From Lunularia cruciata (Eukaryota > Streptophyta > Marchantiopsida > Lunulariales > Lunulariaceae), in NCBI GenBank assembly GCA_948567375.1, contig OX419762.1:35569034-35633033 (forward strand): a DNA stretch of 64,000 nt, in the 5' to 3' direction. The notes under the pieces were generated by a model. It had not been told where the DNA came from, ran no database searches, and saw nothing but the letters and a program-made list of their open reading frames with translations. Below are positions 1 to 10,500 of the stretch, one piece after another. Made by a program: the position numbers and the translations under genes. The stretch's first letter is position 1; every line of letters starts with the position of its first letter.

Positions 1-27
1 CCTTCCGTAGTCCATACCGGACATTGT

Positions 28-33
28 TTTATT
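28..33 (-). terminator. Candidate poly(A) signal of the minus-strand gene
   Basis: AATAAA on the minus strand about 210 bases beyond the TGA at 243-241. Hexamer only; plant polyadenylation signals are loose, so this is a candidate. Confidence 0.3.
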
Positions 34-240
34 GACTATATACTGAGTTGCTGTTATATTTTCAACTTGCATGATTCTCAGCACCCATGCAATGTTGCAT
101 CAACTTTAAGAGCGATTCAGCTAAGCATATACTCGGTCAAGTGTTCCCTTAAATAAGACTTCACTGTTCACTCGGACGTCAAGCCTTACTTCATCGCGGC
201 AAGTGGATACCAACCAGAGTCTGTAGACCGCGAATATAAT

Positions 241-3200
241 TCAGAAGTTTAGCTTCCTGTTCAAAGAAAAGAGAAAAGTTAGGACCAGAGAAATTACACT
301 TCACAAACTTGCTCCCTACTTTGCAACTACGAAGGACTTCTCAAAACGTTTATACCTGAATATTAAGCAGCCCTTGCACTCAAGAATACCTGCTTTGTCT
401 ATCATTCCATCGCCACTATTCTCAATTAAATCCTCAATCAGTTGAAGAATATAGTCAATTCCTAACGACTGGTATCGCGGATCTCCACTCTCTTCTTCAG
501 GGACGCGAAAGTCTATTATTCTCCAAATCCAGGCTTCACGGTACTAGAAGCTCTCGATGGATTGTGTCCTTCCAAACTACATCTGAAAGGATGTCGAAAG
601 AAGCAGAAATCAAGGATAGACCTATGGCATACCTCGGCATCACCCACTTTGCCAACAAGCCTCTTTGCAGCATGCAGTTGTTCCTTGCGATTTTCCAATG
701 TGTTCTGTCACGTTGCGGGTGCAGTAGCAGATTAAACTCTGTGCAGATGTCGTTGTTAGCCATTTGCTATGAAGAAATATAGTGTAATGGAATATATTTT
801 GGATTACGAGAACAGAAGCCGTTCCCAGAACGGGTTATCCAGAACTCATGAAGTGCAAATGATCGATAAGCAATATGTACATGAATCACAATGTGAGAGT
901 AGTGTGAAACCCCTAAGGTAGAATGCATTGAATGTAACCTGCAGCAAAAGCATAATTGAAACCAATTGAGAATAACCAATGGCGTAAGGCTGGAGTCAGG
1001 TAGGAACACTGTAGACCCGAGAGGGCCAAGCAGGAAGCAGTCAAAGAGCGAAGGGGAAATACTAGGGAGGGAATTAGCTGGGGAATGGAGGAGTGGAACA
1101 AAACAAGAGTTCTCGATTGATGTGGCTGCAGAAACGGGTCGAAGTGTTAAAGGGTAATGAGAGCGAAGCGTAGGAACACAGGATATAAAGTATATCACAA
1201 CCAGCCTATGGACGCTGGAGTCCTGAGACGCTAAACAGCTAAGGGAAGCAGAAGGCGGCCATAGTAAACCACCATGAAAACACCTACGACTTCATCAGTG
1301 CCTCACGCAGTGCCGAAGTAGCTGACCAATTGTCAGTACCCCTCGTACCGAATTTCTGCTCTAAAACTCATGAGTGCCAAGGCATGTAGTGTAATGGAAT
1401 ATATATAGGTATACGAGAACAGAAGCCGTTCTGGGAACGGGTTATCCAGAACTCATGAATTGCAAATGATCGGTAAGCAAGATGTCCATGATTCACAATG
1501 CTAGAATAGTGAGAAATCCATAATGTAGAATGCATCGAATGTAACTTGAAGCAAAAGCATAATTGAAACAAATTGAGAATAACATATGGCTAACAGACTA
1601 GTAAACCACCATGAAATCGAGAACTCTATGCTAATGACTGCAAGGAATAGGTATCGCTATGTAAAAGACTGCCAGTAAGCAGTGCGTGAATGATAAAAAG
1701 AAAAAACGTGAGCTGGAGTCGGGTAGGAACACTGTATACACCAGAGGTCCCATGAATCAGGCAAAGGGCGAAGGAAAAATAAAAGGGAGGGAATTAGCTG
1801 GGGAATGGAGGAGTGGAACAATGCGAGAGCTATAGGATGGTGTGGCTGCAGAAACCTGTCGAAGTGTAACATTACGAGAGCGAAGCGAAAAAGGACAGGA
1901 TATAAAGTATATCGCAACAAGCCCTATCGACGCTTGAGTCCTGAGACGCTAATCAATAAAGGGAAGCAGAAGGCGGCCATAGTAAACCTTCACGAAACCA
2001 CCTGCGACCTCATCAGTGCCTCGACTTCATCAGTGCCTCACGCAGTGCCGAAGTAGCTGAGCAATTGCCAGTACCCCTCATACCGAGTTTCTACTCGAAA
2101 ACTCATGAGTGCCAAGGCAAACTCGTTTGCTCCCCTAAAGTGCCGCTCAAAAGTAATGGGAATGTCAAAAAGAACAGAGGTGGAAGTGTGGAAAGCAAGG
2201 GCAAGCAAAAGTGCAGACACACACTTACGCGCTGGAGTCTTAACTGCATAATGAGGATCCAGAAAGAAAAGAATCCACATGAGTAAGATGAGGGAAGAAA
2301 TCGAGACATACCTGATGGATCCCTGAAATCACAAACATTCATTAGCGGAGAGAAAGTCCAGAACACAACAATGAGAAAGAGTCAAGCAGAGGTTCGCTTG
2401 TGATACGAGAGTGGAGCAAGAAAACTTCAGCGCTGCACGGGAAGGGGGGAAGAGGACGAGTCAACTGAAACGGGAAAAGCAGAGGTGAAGTGAATTAAGG
2501 TGAAGGTGAAGTATACAGTATATATATGAATTCAGAAGTCAAGAAGGACTCCCAGACAACAGTGTGGTATACAGGCCTCCGGGAAATGTAATGGTATATA
2601 TGCACTAAATAGTCTTTCCTACCAGTTACAAAGGAAAGAGCTCCTTAATTCAACCTTTTCTTGATAAAGATGGGCCAAACGCTGGCGTAAATCCTCCTGA
2701 GCATAGAGAAGAGCCATGGCCGGAGAAGAAGGGAGCCTCCAATCACCTTTGTGCCCATCAAAGGTTCCCTTATTTCCACTCGCATCTGACTTTAAGTCGT
2801 CATCTTTGCCATTCTCTGGTGGCGCAATGTCTCCTGATGAGAGTAAAGAGATACCACCAACTTAATGTGACTTAAAATTTGGTTGGAGCTTTGGAGTGAA
2901 GTGAGGCTAGAAGACACAAAAACACGAAAATAAGGTTCAATAAGTGAGATTAGAAACTCAAAACTCCCGAGTAACAAGGGCTAGTAGAACCAATCAAGAC
3001 AACTGGACTGCTACAACTACTAGACCAGACTCTCAACGATAAGAGGTCAAACGAAACATAAGTAGCAGCGGAATGTGTCCATGCAGAGCCAAATAGTCCC
3101 CACTTCTCTTTGAAACTAGTCAGGAGACGCGAAAAAATGTCTATCCATTCGAAGCTCTTAAAAGCAGAAAGGAGAATCATAGAGCAATGAAGGGCATTGA

Positions 3201-5112
3201 AGGAATTAACCTGAGAAAGACACTCATAGTAAATACTACAAGATCAAGTGGCAAAGATGGTCACAAACAAGACTGCAGATTCTAGTTCCTGATGACTTCG
3301 TAACACTTCTCTCGCCATTGTCTTAGGTTGAAGTTGGTACGAACCAAGATGCTGAAGCCAATCATAGACCTCACGCAGGTCAAGTGTTTGCTGCTCAGTA
3401 TGCATCAACCCAGCCTGGATGTAAAATGCACCCAGAGCGATGTTATTCTCTGAGGCCACCCGTTACTAAATAAGAGTGGTACGTTCGTTCTACGGTAGTT
3501 GAGTCCCCTCAATTTAGCTGAGGGTTAAAGGCCCCCAAGATGAATCGTCCTTTACTGACCCTTCCCTCTACATGTGTGCATATAAAGATAACGAGTAACT
3601 TAGTAGTTCAGAAATCCAAAAGGTAAGGATATTTCAGAAGTGGATGATTCAGGATCTAACGTCTTGGACAAACTCCCGTATACAGAGCGGAACTGTAAAA
3701 TATCTTCCCAAGTTACGAACGAAATATTACGGTGCGTAACCTGAGAAAACTAGCAGGCTTTGGGACTCAATGGCAGTACGGTGTTGTGCCGTGGATCTCA
3801 GCCGACTCAAACCCTCATAGATTCCAAGCTTCACACAGGAGGGCAATGAGAAAACATGCTACACAAAGTAGGAAGTTCTATTCTCACATCTTCTTGATTG
3901 GAACAAGTATTGAGGGACTTCCTTCACCCTCAGCAGGGAACAACGCACCAGACGCCGTGCTTTTTTCACGACAAGGCTAGTTGCGCACATAGCACCAACA
4001 TATGGATCCTTCCCGGTCTTTGGCTTCTCCTTCTCGTCAGGATTTGCAGCTTTTTGGTTTGGAGTAGGAGTAGGAGTAGGAGGAGGTGGTGTAGCAGGCA
4101 AGTCTGTTACACCAAGATCAACATCCTCCCCAAGCGATAAATCATGGAGCATTTGGGTCCGTACTCCAAGTCTACCAGCAGACTTTTTGACAAGCGCAAT
4201 ATAATCCTTAAGACTTACTTCTCTCCCCGTCCCTGCTTTCTGGTCGAGCTCCTGAGTATATTTAAAAAGTTCTTCTTCCTCTGCGGTTTCGAACAGCCAA
4301 TTTCCACTCTCCTCTGTCTTGTCTGCAGTTAGTTCGGCTAGGTCGTCCGTATCAACAGCAACATCCACCGGGTCTAAACATTGTTGCAACTTCTGAAACT
4401 TCTTTGACAAGATGTTGGCGTTTAAACCAGCTGGTACATCCATTCGCAGATCAAGCCGTAAGCCCTTTTTCGCCCCTTTCTTATTGCGAGGCGATTCATT
4501 AACACCATCATGGCTCCCCACACCATAGAGCAAGCTAAACCCTGGCATTCCTGGAGCGATCTTTTGCAAGGGACTGCCCTGAACTCCCGTTAGAACGGCC
4601 AACAACAATGCTCCCTCTTCTCTGAGACCAAGAGGTTGATCAAAATATGAAGATTCAGGGTCCCGAGGGTGCTTTGAGATTCCAACAAAAGGTAGGTCCT
4701 GCGAGGAAGCCCAGAACCAGCTATCAAAACAGGTCTAGGAAAAGGTATTCTTCACCAAGGTATTATATTTCAAACTCCAAGTAGGGGAAATTGTGAAACC
4801 GAAGCAGCACAGGAGGAAAGACGGGTCCATAGGTCAGTGTTCCAATAGTCTAACAAACACGTGCCCTGCGGGACTTGACTACTTGATTTTAAGTACATTT
4901 ATCAGCTCAACGACCGGCTGGAAATAAATAAATACTTTTCTTCTGAGGTTTTGGAACATCCAGGGTAAACAGGACTGTTACTTAGAAATGGAGAAACGAC
5001 TCAGTACCTTATCTCGAGCGTCCAGGAAGACAGGAGGACCAGGTAACGGAGAACGAGGACTCGGGTGTCGAGGGGTGTCCTTGACCTTTTCAATGCTCAC
5101 GGCTCTCCCCAT
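241..5112 (-). CDS. Unrecognised nine-exon plant gene, about 590 residues
   Basis: I do not recognise the product. Exons (minus strand): 5112-5008, 4698-3949, 3828-3741, 3449-3265, 3210-3021, 2833-2655, 704-633, 543-356 and 256-241. All junctions are GT-AG, phases agree, and the exons sum to 1,773 bases ending in TGA. The ATG is the first Met after an in-frame TGA. The N-terminus starts MGRAVSIEKVKDTPRHPSPR. Exon 2 holds most of a 250-codon block with an acidic stretch and a Pro/Thr-rich linker (ATPPPPTPTPTPNQK, near residue 235). Exons 6-7 encode a Lys/Glu/Gln-rich, probably coiled-coil segment (LLYAQEDLRQRLAHLYQEK, about residues 481-499). Exon 8 contains YREAWIWRIIDF and a helical, acidic tail. 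No signal peptide or membrane segment is seen. Weakest points are the exon 2 donor, the exon 3 acceptor and the 54-base intron 4 (donor could be at 3273). Confidence 0.6.
779..2118. repeat. Diverged tandem duplication inside intron 6 of the minus-strand gene
   Basis: Unit A (about 779-1387) and unit B (about 1388-2118) share long collinear stretches. Examples are the block beginning GTGTAATGGAATATAT (780 and 1390), the block GGGAGGGAATTAGCTGGGG (1063 and 1785) and the end GAGTGCCAAGGCA (1373 and 2106). Unit B has about 115 extra bases (about 1595-1710). Both lie wholly in the 1.95-kb intron between exons at 2833-2655 and 704-633. No coding frame is conserved between the copies, so this is non-coding duplication. 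Confidence 0.8.
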
Positions 5113-7060
5113 AATTGAGGCTCAAATGCTACATGAGAGATTTCCAAGCGGGCTTTTCACATAATACCGATTTTCCCGATACCTGCATGAACATGGTTCG
5201 TCACGGCACATCTCCGAGAGCTTGTGAAGCTTTACTAAAAAGCGTCTAGAAAGTAGGTACGCCATGAAACTTTACCAGCTCACACGAGTCTCTCATACTA
5301 ATACTCCTAAAATTGATGGAATGATTCCAAGTTAAGCGTTTGCGCATACAAGAAAAGCTCCAGACGTGAATATCATAAGTTCATACAATTAGGGAAGGAC
5401 AGTGCATCCCTGATATCCCTGCAATTAAATATGCCTAATATGCCAATTGATATCTGGTAGCGTTCGGTAAAATGCTGCGAAATTTGACAACTAGTTTCAA
5501 CGGAAACTTTAAACCTTAACAGAACATATTTAAGTTCCTGAAATCTGCACCCCTGCAACTAATGACTTACGTTTGAAACGACATAGTCAGTGCTTAAAAT
5601 TAGCACTGTGAGTGCTGGATGACGTTTACTACCTTCTCAACTAGTTTTCCATTTCTCTATACTGATTGGAAGAAGGGCGGTGCACAATCTCTGAAAGCAT
5701 CGAAGATTGCCGATAGAAGCTAAATTTGCAAGCTCCATCTTCAATCCAGCTACGCCGGTAAGTGCAAGATGATCACGAAGGCGCTCTAACTTCAAAATTC
5801 TCAATCACGCGCGACCGAGCGGATGTTGACAAACTCAGACAACTCCAGTTAAAACCACGAAATTTCGAATAATTGTAAACCCGAACAAGATCAAATGTAG
5901 TGCTGAAACTGCAGACACCACCACAGATTTCAGCAGGCTACTGCAGAAAATATGCCTGGGACAAAGAAAATTTCTCAAGCTCGGACCTTTACTCCAGGCA
6001 AACACACGAGAACTGTGGAAATTCTCGACTCTGACTTTGATCAAATGAAGCCTATGTGAGGAGGAGGTAGAATTGGAGCCATAACCACGAGAGTGTGAAT
6101 AATTCTCACCTGGACAGGCCACTGTAGAAAATGAGAATACTTGAAGATTCCAAAAATAGATGGAGATCTCTTAAAGATCAGGCTTGTAAGCCAAGCAAAA
6201 CACAAACTCCCTGGAAATTCTCGTCTACGAATAGGATCAACGGAGACAATACAAAGAGGACCACAAATTGAAGTTAAAACCACGAGAACATAACTATGCG
6301 TAACCTGGACAGGCTACTGCAGAGGATGATAACGCTTTGGGATACTTGAGAGGAAATGGAGATCCTATGAAGCTCACGCCTCTACGTCAAACAAATACAC
6401 GAGAATTGTGGAAACTTTCAACTACGAACCCGATGAACTACGGTATGCTTATGATGCTACGACGACAAGCACAAAGAAGAGAGCTCCCTTCTGCTCCACC
6501 CCGTCAGCCAAGTAAGCACGAGAAGTGTGGAGGCTCTTGTAAAACCCCGCGACGATGACGAAACCGCCGTAAGCCTCCGTCACTCCAGAAGGATTCGTTA
6601 CCCGAACCGGTTGCGAACTGGAGAAAAACTACACATACCGGCTAAGAAAGACGGGAACGAGAGGAAAACGCCAAAAGAGGACAGCCGACAACTTTTTACA
6701 TGGGTATTTTCAAGCCACTCCGCACGTTATGCGGAATCTTTTGGAATGATTCTGGAATTTTATCCGTCTCTTCTAGACGGAAAAGCTGGTGACGGGTTTT
6801 ACCCAGTCTCGACCGGCAAGTCCTCTCTTTGTCGGTTCTCCGCGAAGGTCGCAGGACGTCGTAACCTCAAAGTCGCATCAGTCCGCTCAAACCAATAGAG
6901 AACTAGGTACCAAGTAGGCGCTGTCAAGAGAGGAGATAGATAGGCGAGTTCCGGCTCTAGTGTAACTTTCCGGCGCAAGGTCAAAGTGCGTCACGGACTC
7001 TTCCCGTCATGCCCTGATTTTGTGAGCTCCTTTACGTTCCTTCAGCTGAAGGTCGCGAGG
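5113..7060. other. Intergenic region between two divergent genes
   Basis: This stretch separates the ATG of the minus-strand gene (5112) from the transcribed 5' region of the plus-strand MRD1-like gene. It must hold both promoters and 5' leaders. I see no convincing ORF and no clear TATA box. Its middle part is a degenerate tandem repeat, listed separately. Confidence 0.5.
5850..6560. repeat. Degenerate tandem repeat of about 190 bp, three to four units
   Basis: Three markers recur in the same order. CAGGCTACTGCAGAAAAT-like sequence is at about 5935, 6115 and 6309. AAACCACGA-like sequence is at about 5853, 6085 and 6275. ACACGAGAACTGTGGAAA-like sequence is at about 6004, 6199, 6396 and partially 6514. 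Spacing is about 180-200 bp. Units are well diverged, so the array is old. It sits between two divergent genes. Confidence 0.65.
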
Positions 7061-7545
7061 GTTCTGTGGTAGGGCTCGGAAATCGCGAAAGGGTTTTAGG
7101 GAGTCGCAAATTGCCCGTTCTGGTCGAATTGAATTGGGGTCGAGGATTTCGTTTACTGGGAAACGACATTCAGAGTGGCGAGAGAAAATCTGTTTGTGTT
7201 GTACTGTTTAGATTAGATATTTCGGGAGGATGCGAGTGTCGAATTGAGCTCCTTTGGAGTAGCTGTTGGCATCTAGGGAAGAGTAACTGAGTTGCAAGAG
7301 ACGGTTGGGTTGTGAGGGCTTTGACGACGCTAGGACTGTCTTGACTCGTTTTTCCGCTTCTCCACGGATTAATGTAATTGAAATTTCAATGTATTGCTAC
7401 ATCGACATCCGACCGCCTTATTGAAGTTTTATTCACTTAATTGAGGGTAGTTTCATGATGTGCTCTTACGTTTACGGAGAAGGAGGTGAACACAGTTGAT
7501 TGAGCCGCTGTGCATTCGAGCTGAATATTCCCGTTTGTGTTGCAG
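7060..7545 (+). other. MRD1: 5' leader, exon 1 and first intron of the MRD1-like gene
   Basis: Exon 2 starts at 7546 with a lone G before TCG ACG CGA (S-T-R). The family normally begins M-S-R-I-C-V-K-N, so an upstream exon ending in AT would supply the initiator. One candidate donor is at 7374 (AT followed by GTAATT), making a 172-bp intron; another AT|GT site is near 7393. Upstream Met in this frame is not needed. Exon 1 would then be nearly all 5' UTR. cDNA would settle it. Confidence 0.4.
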
Positions 7546-10500
7546 GTCGACGCGAATTTGTGTAAAGAACATTCCACGGTACATCAATGAAGAGAGGCTT
7601 AGGGAACACTTCTCCGCGAATGGGGAGGTTACGGATGCAAAAATCATAAGAACGAGGTTCAGATTCGTTATATGTACTTGGGGTTTACTTTGGGTTGGAT
7701 TACTTGGGGATTACTTTGGGTTGGGAGTTGATATGGATTTGTTCAGCTATGTTAAGATCTCTTTGCAATTGAAGTTCATGTGGGGTTCCAGTGTACATCA
7801 AGTTTGCCTGTCTATCATCGTCTTTGTTTTGTTCAAATCTCTTACCAAATTCCTCCATGGGAAATGAAAGGTTGAAAAGTCACAGGCTGGTTATACTTGT
7901 ATGTGTGATTTCTGCTACACAGTGATGGGCGAAGTCGGCAGTTTGGGTTCGTTGGTTACAGAACCGAAGAGGAGGCAAGAAATGCCGTGAAGTTTTTTAA
8001 TAGAACCTTCTTTGATACCAGCCGTATGTCATGTGAGGTAATTAACTCGGAAGTGTGGGAATCTTCACTCCTGTTGCACATGGTCAATGCTTCTGTCCCA
8101 TTTAGATGGTCAAGGTTTGTCATTGGATGATTTTGTCATAATCTCGTAGTGTGACATTGGACTTCCATTTCGAACCAAAGTTCTTCGTTTATTCCTCAAG
8201 ACATGATTCCATTTTTGGCCGTAGAGACTGCAAACCTCACACCACCTTCACCTGTCAGTTGCACAAGCACTGAGAGAGATAGCTCAGCAACCATCCGCCA
8301 TCACGTTTTCCTTTGGTGTCGTTCAAGTGCTCCTAATATAGAACTCCATTGTGCCAGGGACCGAAGAGTAGAACAAATGTAATGTGAAGTTTAAGAAGTG
8401 TTGGAAGATTGTCATTTATTCTCTTGGTAGGGTCTTGTATCATTTCCATCTCATTGACTTTGTGTCTGGTTTACATGGTCACAGCTAGCACAAGCGATCG
8501 GTGCATCCAGTCTCCCCCGACCATGGAGTAGGCATTCACAAGGTAGCTCTGCATACCACCAATCCCATCATTCTCCTGAGGACGACTTTAGTGAACCGAA
8601 AGACTTCTCCGGCCATGCGCAAACAGCAAAGAGTGGCAATCAGGAGGTGGAAAACGATGTTCAGCTTCAGGAGTTTCTGCAGGTAATGCAGCCAAGGTCG
8701 AAAACAAAAATATGGGCGAATGACGCTGAGGGAGATGCTAATGACTTGAAGTTAAAGACGGAAGGCAAGAAATCAAAGAAGAAACCCGCCCTGGAGGTGA
8801 AGACCGTTGAAGGGTTTGCACGCAGGGTTCCAATAAACAAAGGAAAGTCTTCTCTAAAATTGACACAAACGCACGTGCGGTTTGAGGGTGACAGTGATGC
8901 GAGTGATTCAGAGGATGATGACCAAATACTGGATGTTGCACCTATTCTGGAACAAGTTTCTGCGAGAAGAGAAGCAGGAGGGGAAGAAGAGGATACATCA
9001 ACGCAGATAGACTCCGTAGACCAGATTGTGAAGAACGAAAAAGTTTCAGATATTGACTATCTCAAAAGCAAAGTCAAGGAAAATTGGAGTGATGATGAGG
9101 ACGAAGAAGACAACGAAGAAACTTCTGCAGTGATCCCAACAAAGGAGCAGGAAGAAGAGGAGGATGAAGAGGAAGGAGAAGATGAGGAAGATGATGATGA
9201 TGACGACGAAGAGGAAGAACATGGAGGGAAAAAAGAGATCGTGGGTGGCAATCCGGGAGCTGTTGTGATCTCAGGAGAGAATGTTGATTTGACTGATAGA
9301 GAAGTAGATGCCGCTGGACAAGCAGCAGGAACGCGTCAGGTCAACGCCGAAGAACAGGAAAGTGTGTCGGAAACGGGACGTTTGTTTGTCAGGAATTTAC
9401 CTTATACAGCAAGGTACTCATTTTCAGATTGTTCACAAGCTCACGCTTCTATCCACTCCGTTCTTCTTGATCTTTACGTTGTAGATCGGGTTTGTTCCTT
9501 TTTGCACCTGTCCATAGGCGAGGACTTTTCACCTATTTATTTATACTGAACTTGCCCTTCAGTTGTAAACACTTTCCCATAGTCTTCACTACAGTTAGGC
9601 TTATCTACTCCTTGTAATTTTTCTTTTTTTGTTCCTTATTTTGGATTATTATTACTTCGTCCATTATGAACTGTGAAATGATTGACATAACGGATTAGCT
9701 GAGAAGTACAGAAGCATGAATCATGATCTCTACCTATGCTTGGAACTTTAGCACTTCGTGTTCAAGTCTGATGTTTCTTGATAGTTTATTTCTTACCGTT
9801 TCCTCTTGCTGTCCACTGACATCATGAATCCGACTCAACTTTGTTAGTACTGACATTACGGTAACTATACAAACATCTGTGTCAAACACCATGGTACTGC
9901 TTCCAGATTTTGATATTTAAGATTCACCTAAGAGGTTTATGGTCAAGTGTCTTCATTACGATTCATCTGGTTGTTGCAGTGAGGAAGATCTCACAGAGCT
10001 TTTCAGTAAATTTGGGCAACTCAGCCAGGTTCATTTGGTGCTGGATAAGGCTACGAAACGGTCAAAAGGCTTTGCGTACATTCTTTACATGCTTCCGGAA
10101 GATGCGGTGAGGTGGGTTCTTCTTTGAGTGCCAAGTTCGCAATCTACTTGGCGAGTTCTTTATGTTTCTGGTACTTCATTTTATTCAGATACTTCTTTAC
10201 TCTCTGGAAGGAACCGCATATAATCCTTCGCCTCGTCAGTTGTTCAACCCTAATCGCGCAGCATGGTAACGTTGCATACCTGCCATCAAGGCTTGGAGAC
10301 TTGACATTCTCAGCGGAGCCTAAAGAATCTTTTGGCCATTTATATCTAGCGTCGTTGTGTACTCTATAGTCAAGCTTCTAATCCTGTTGAACTCTTACAT
10401 GACTTGATGGTAAAAGTGGAGTCAGATTTCTGATTGTCGTATCTTTGGACTCCAGGGCGATGGATTCCCTTGATAAATCCATATTTCAAGGGCGACTCCT

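Noticed and set aside
779-2118. Tandem repeats resembling a CRISPR array
   Set aside because: Two long diverged units in a plant intron, no short regular repeats or spacers.
2310-2330. Possible 11-base microexon between AG and GTATGT on the minus strand
   Set aside because: Exons 6 and 7 already join in phase; adding 11 bases would break the frame.
7060-7110. Telo-box promoter element (GGGTTTTAGGG near 7090)
   Set aside because: It has one T too many for the plant telo-box AGGGTTTA and is likely within the leader; not strong enough to list.
9057-9251. Minus-strand open frame encoding a run of serines
   Set aside because: It is the antisense of the Asp/Glu-rich linker codons of the MRD1-like gene.
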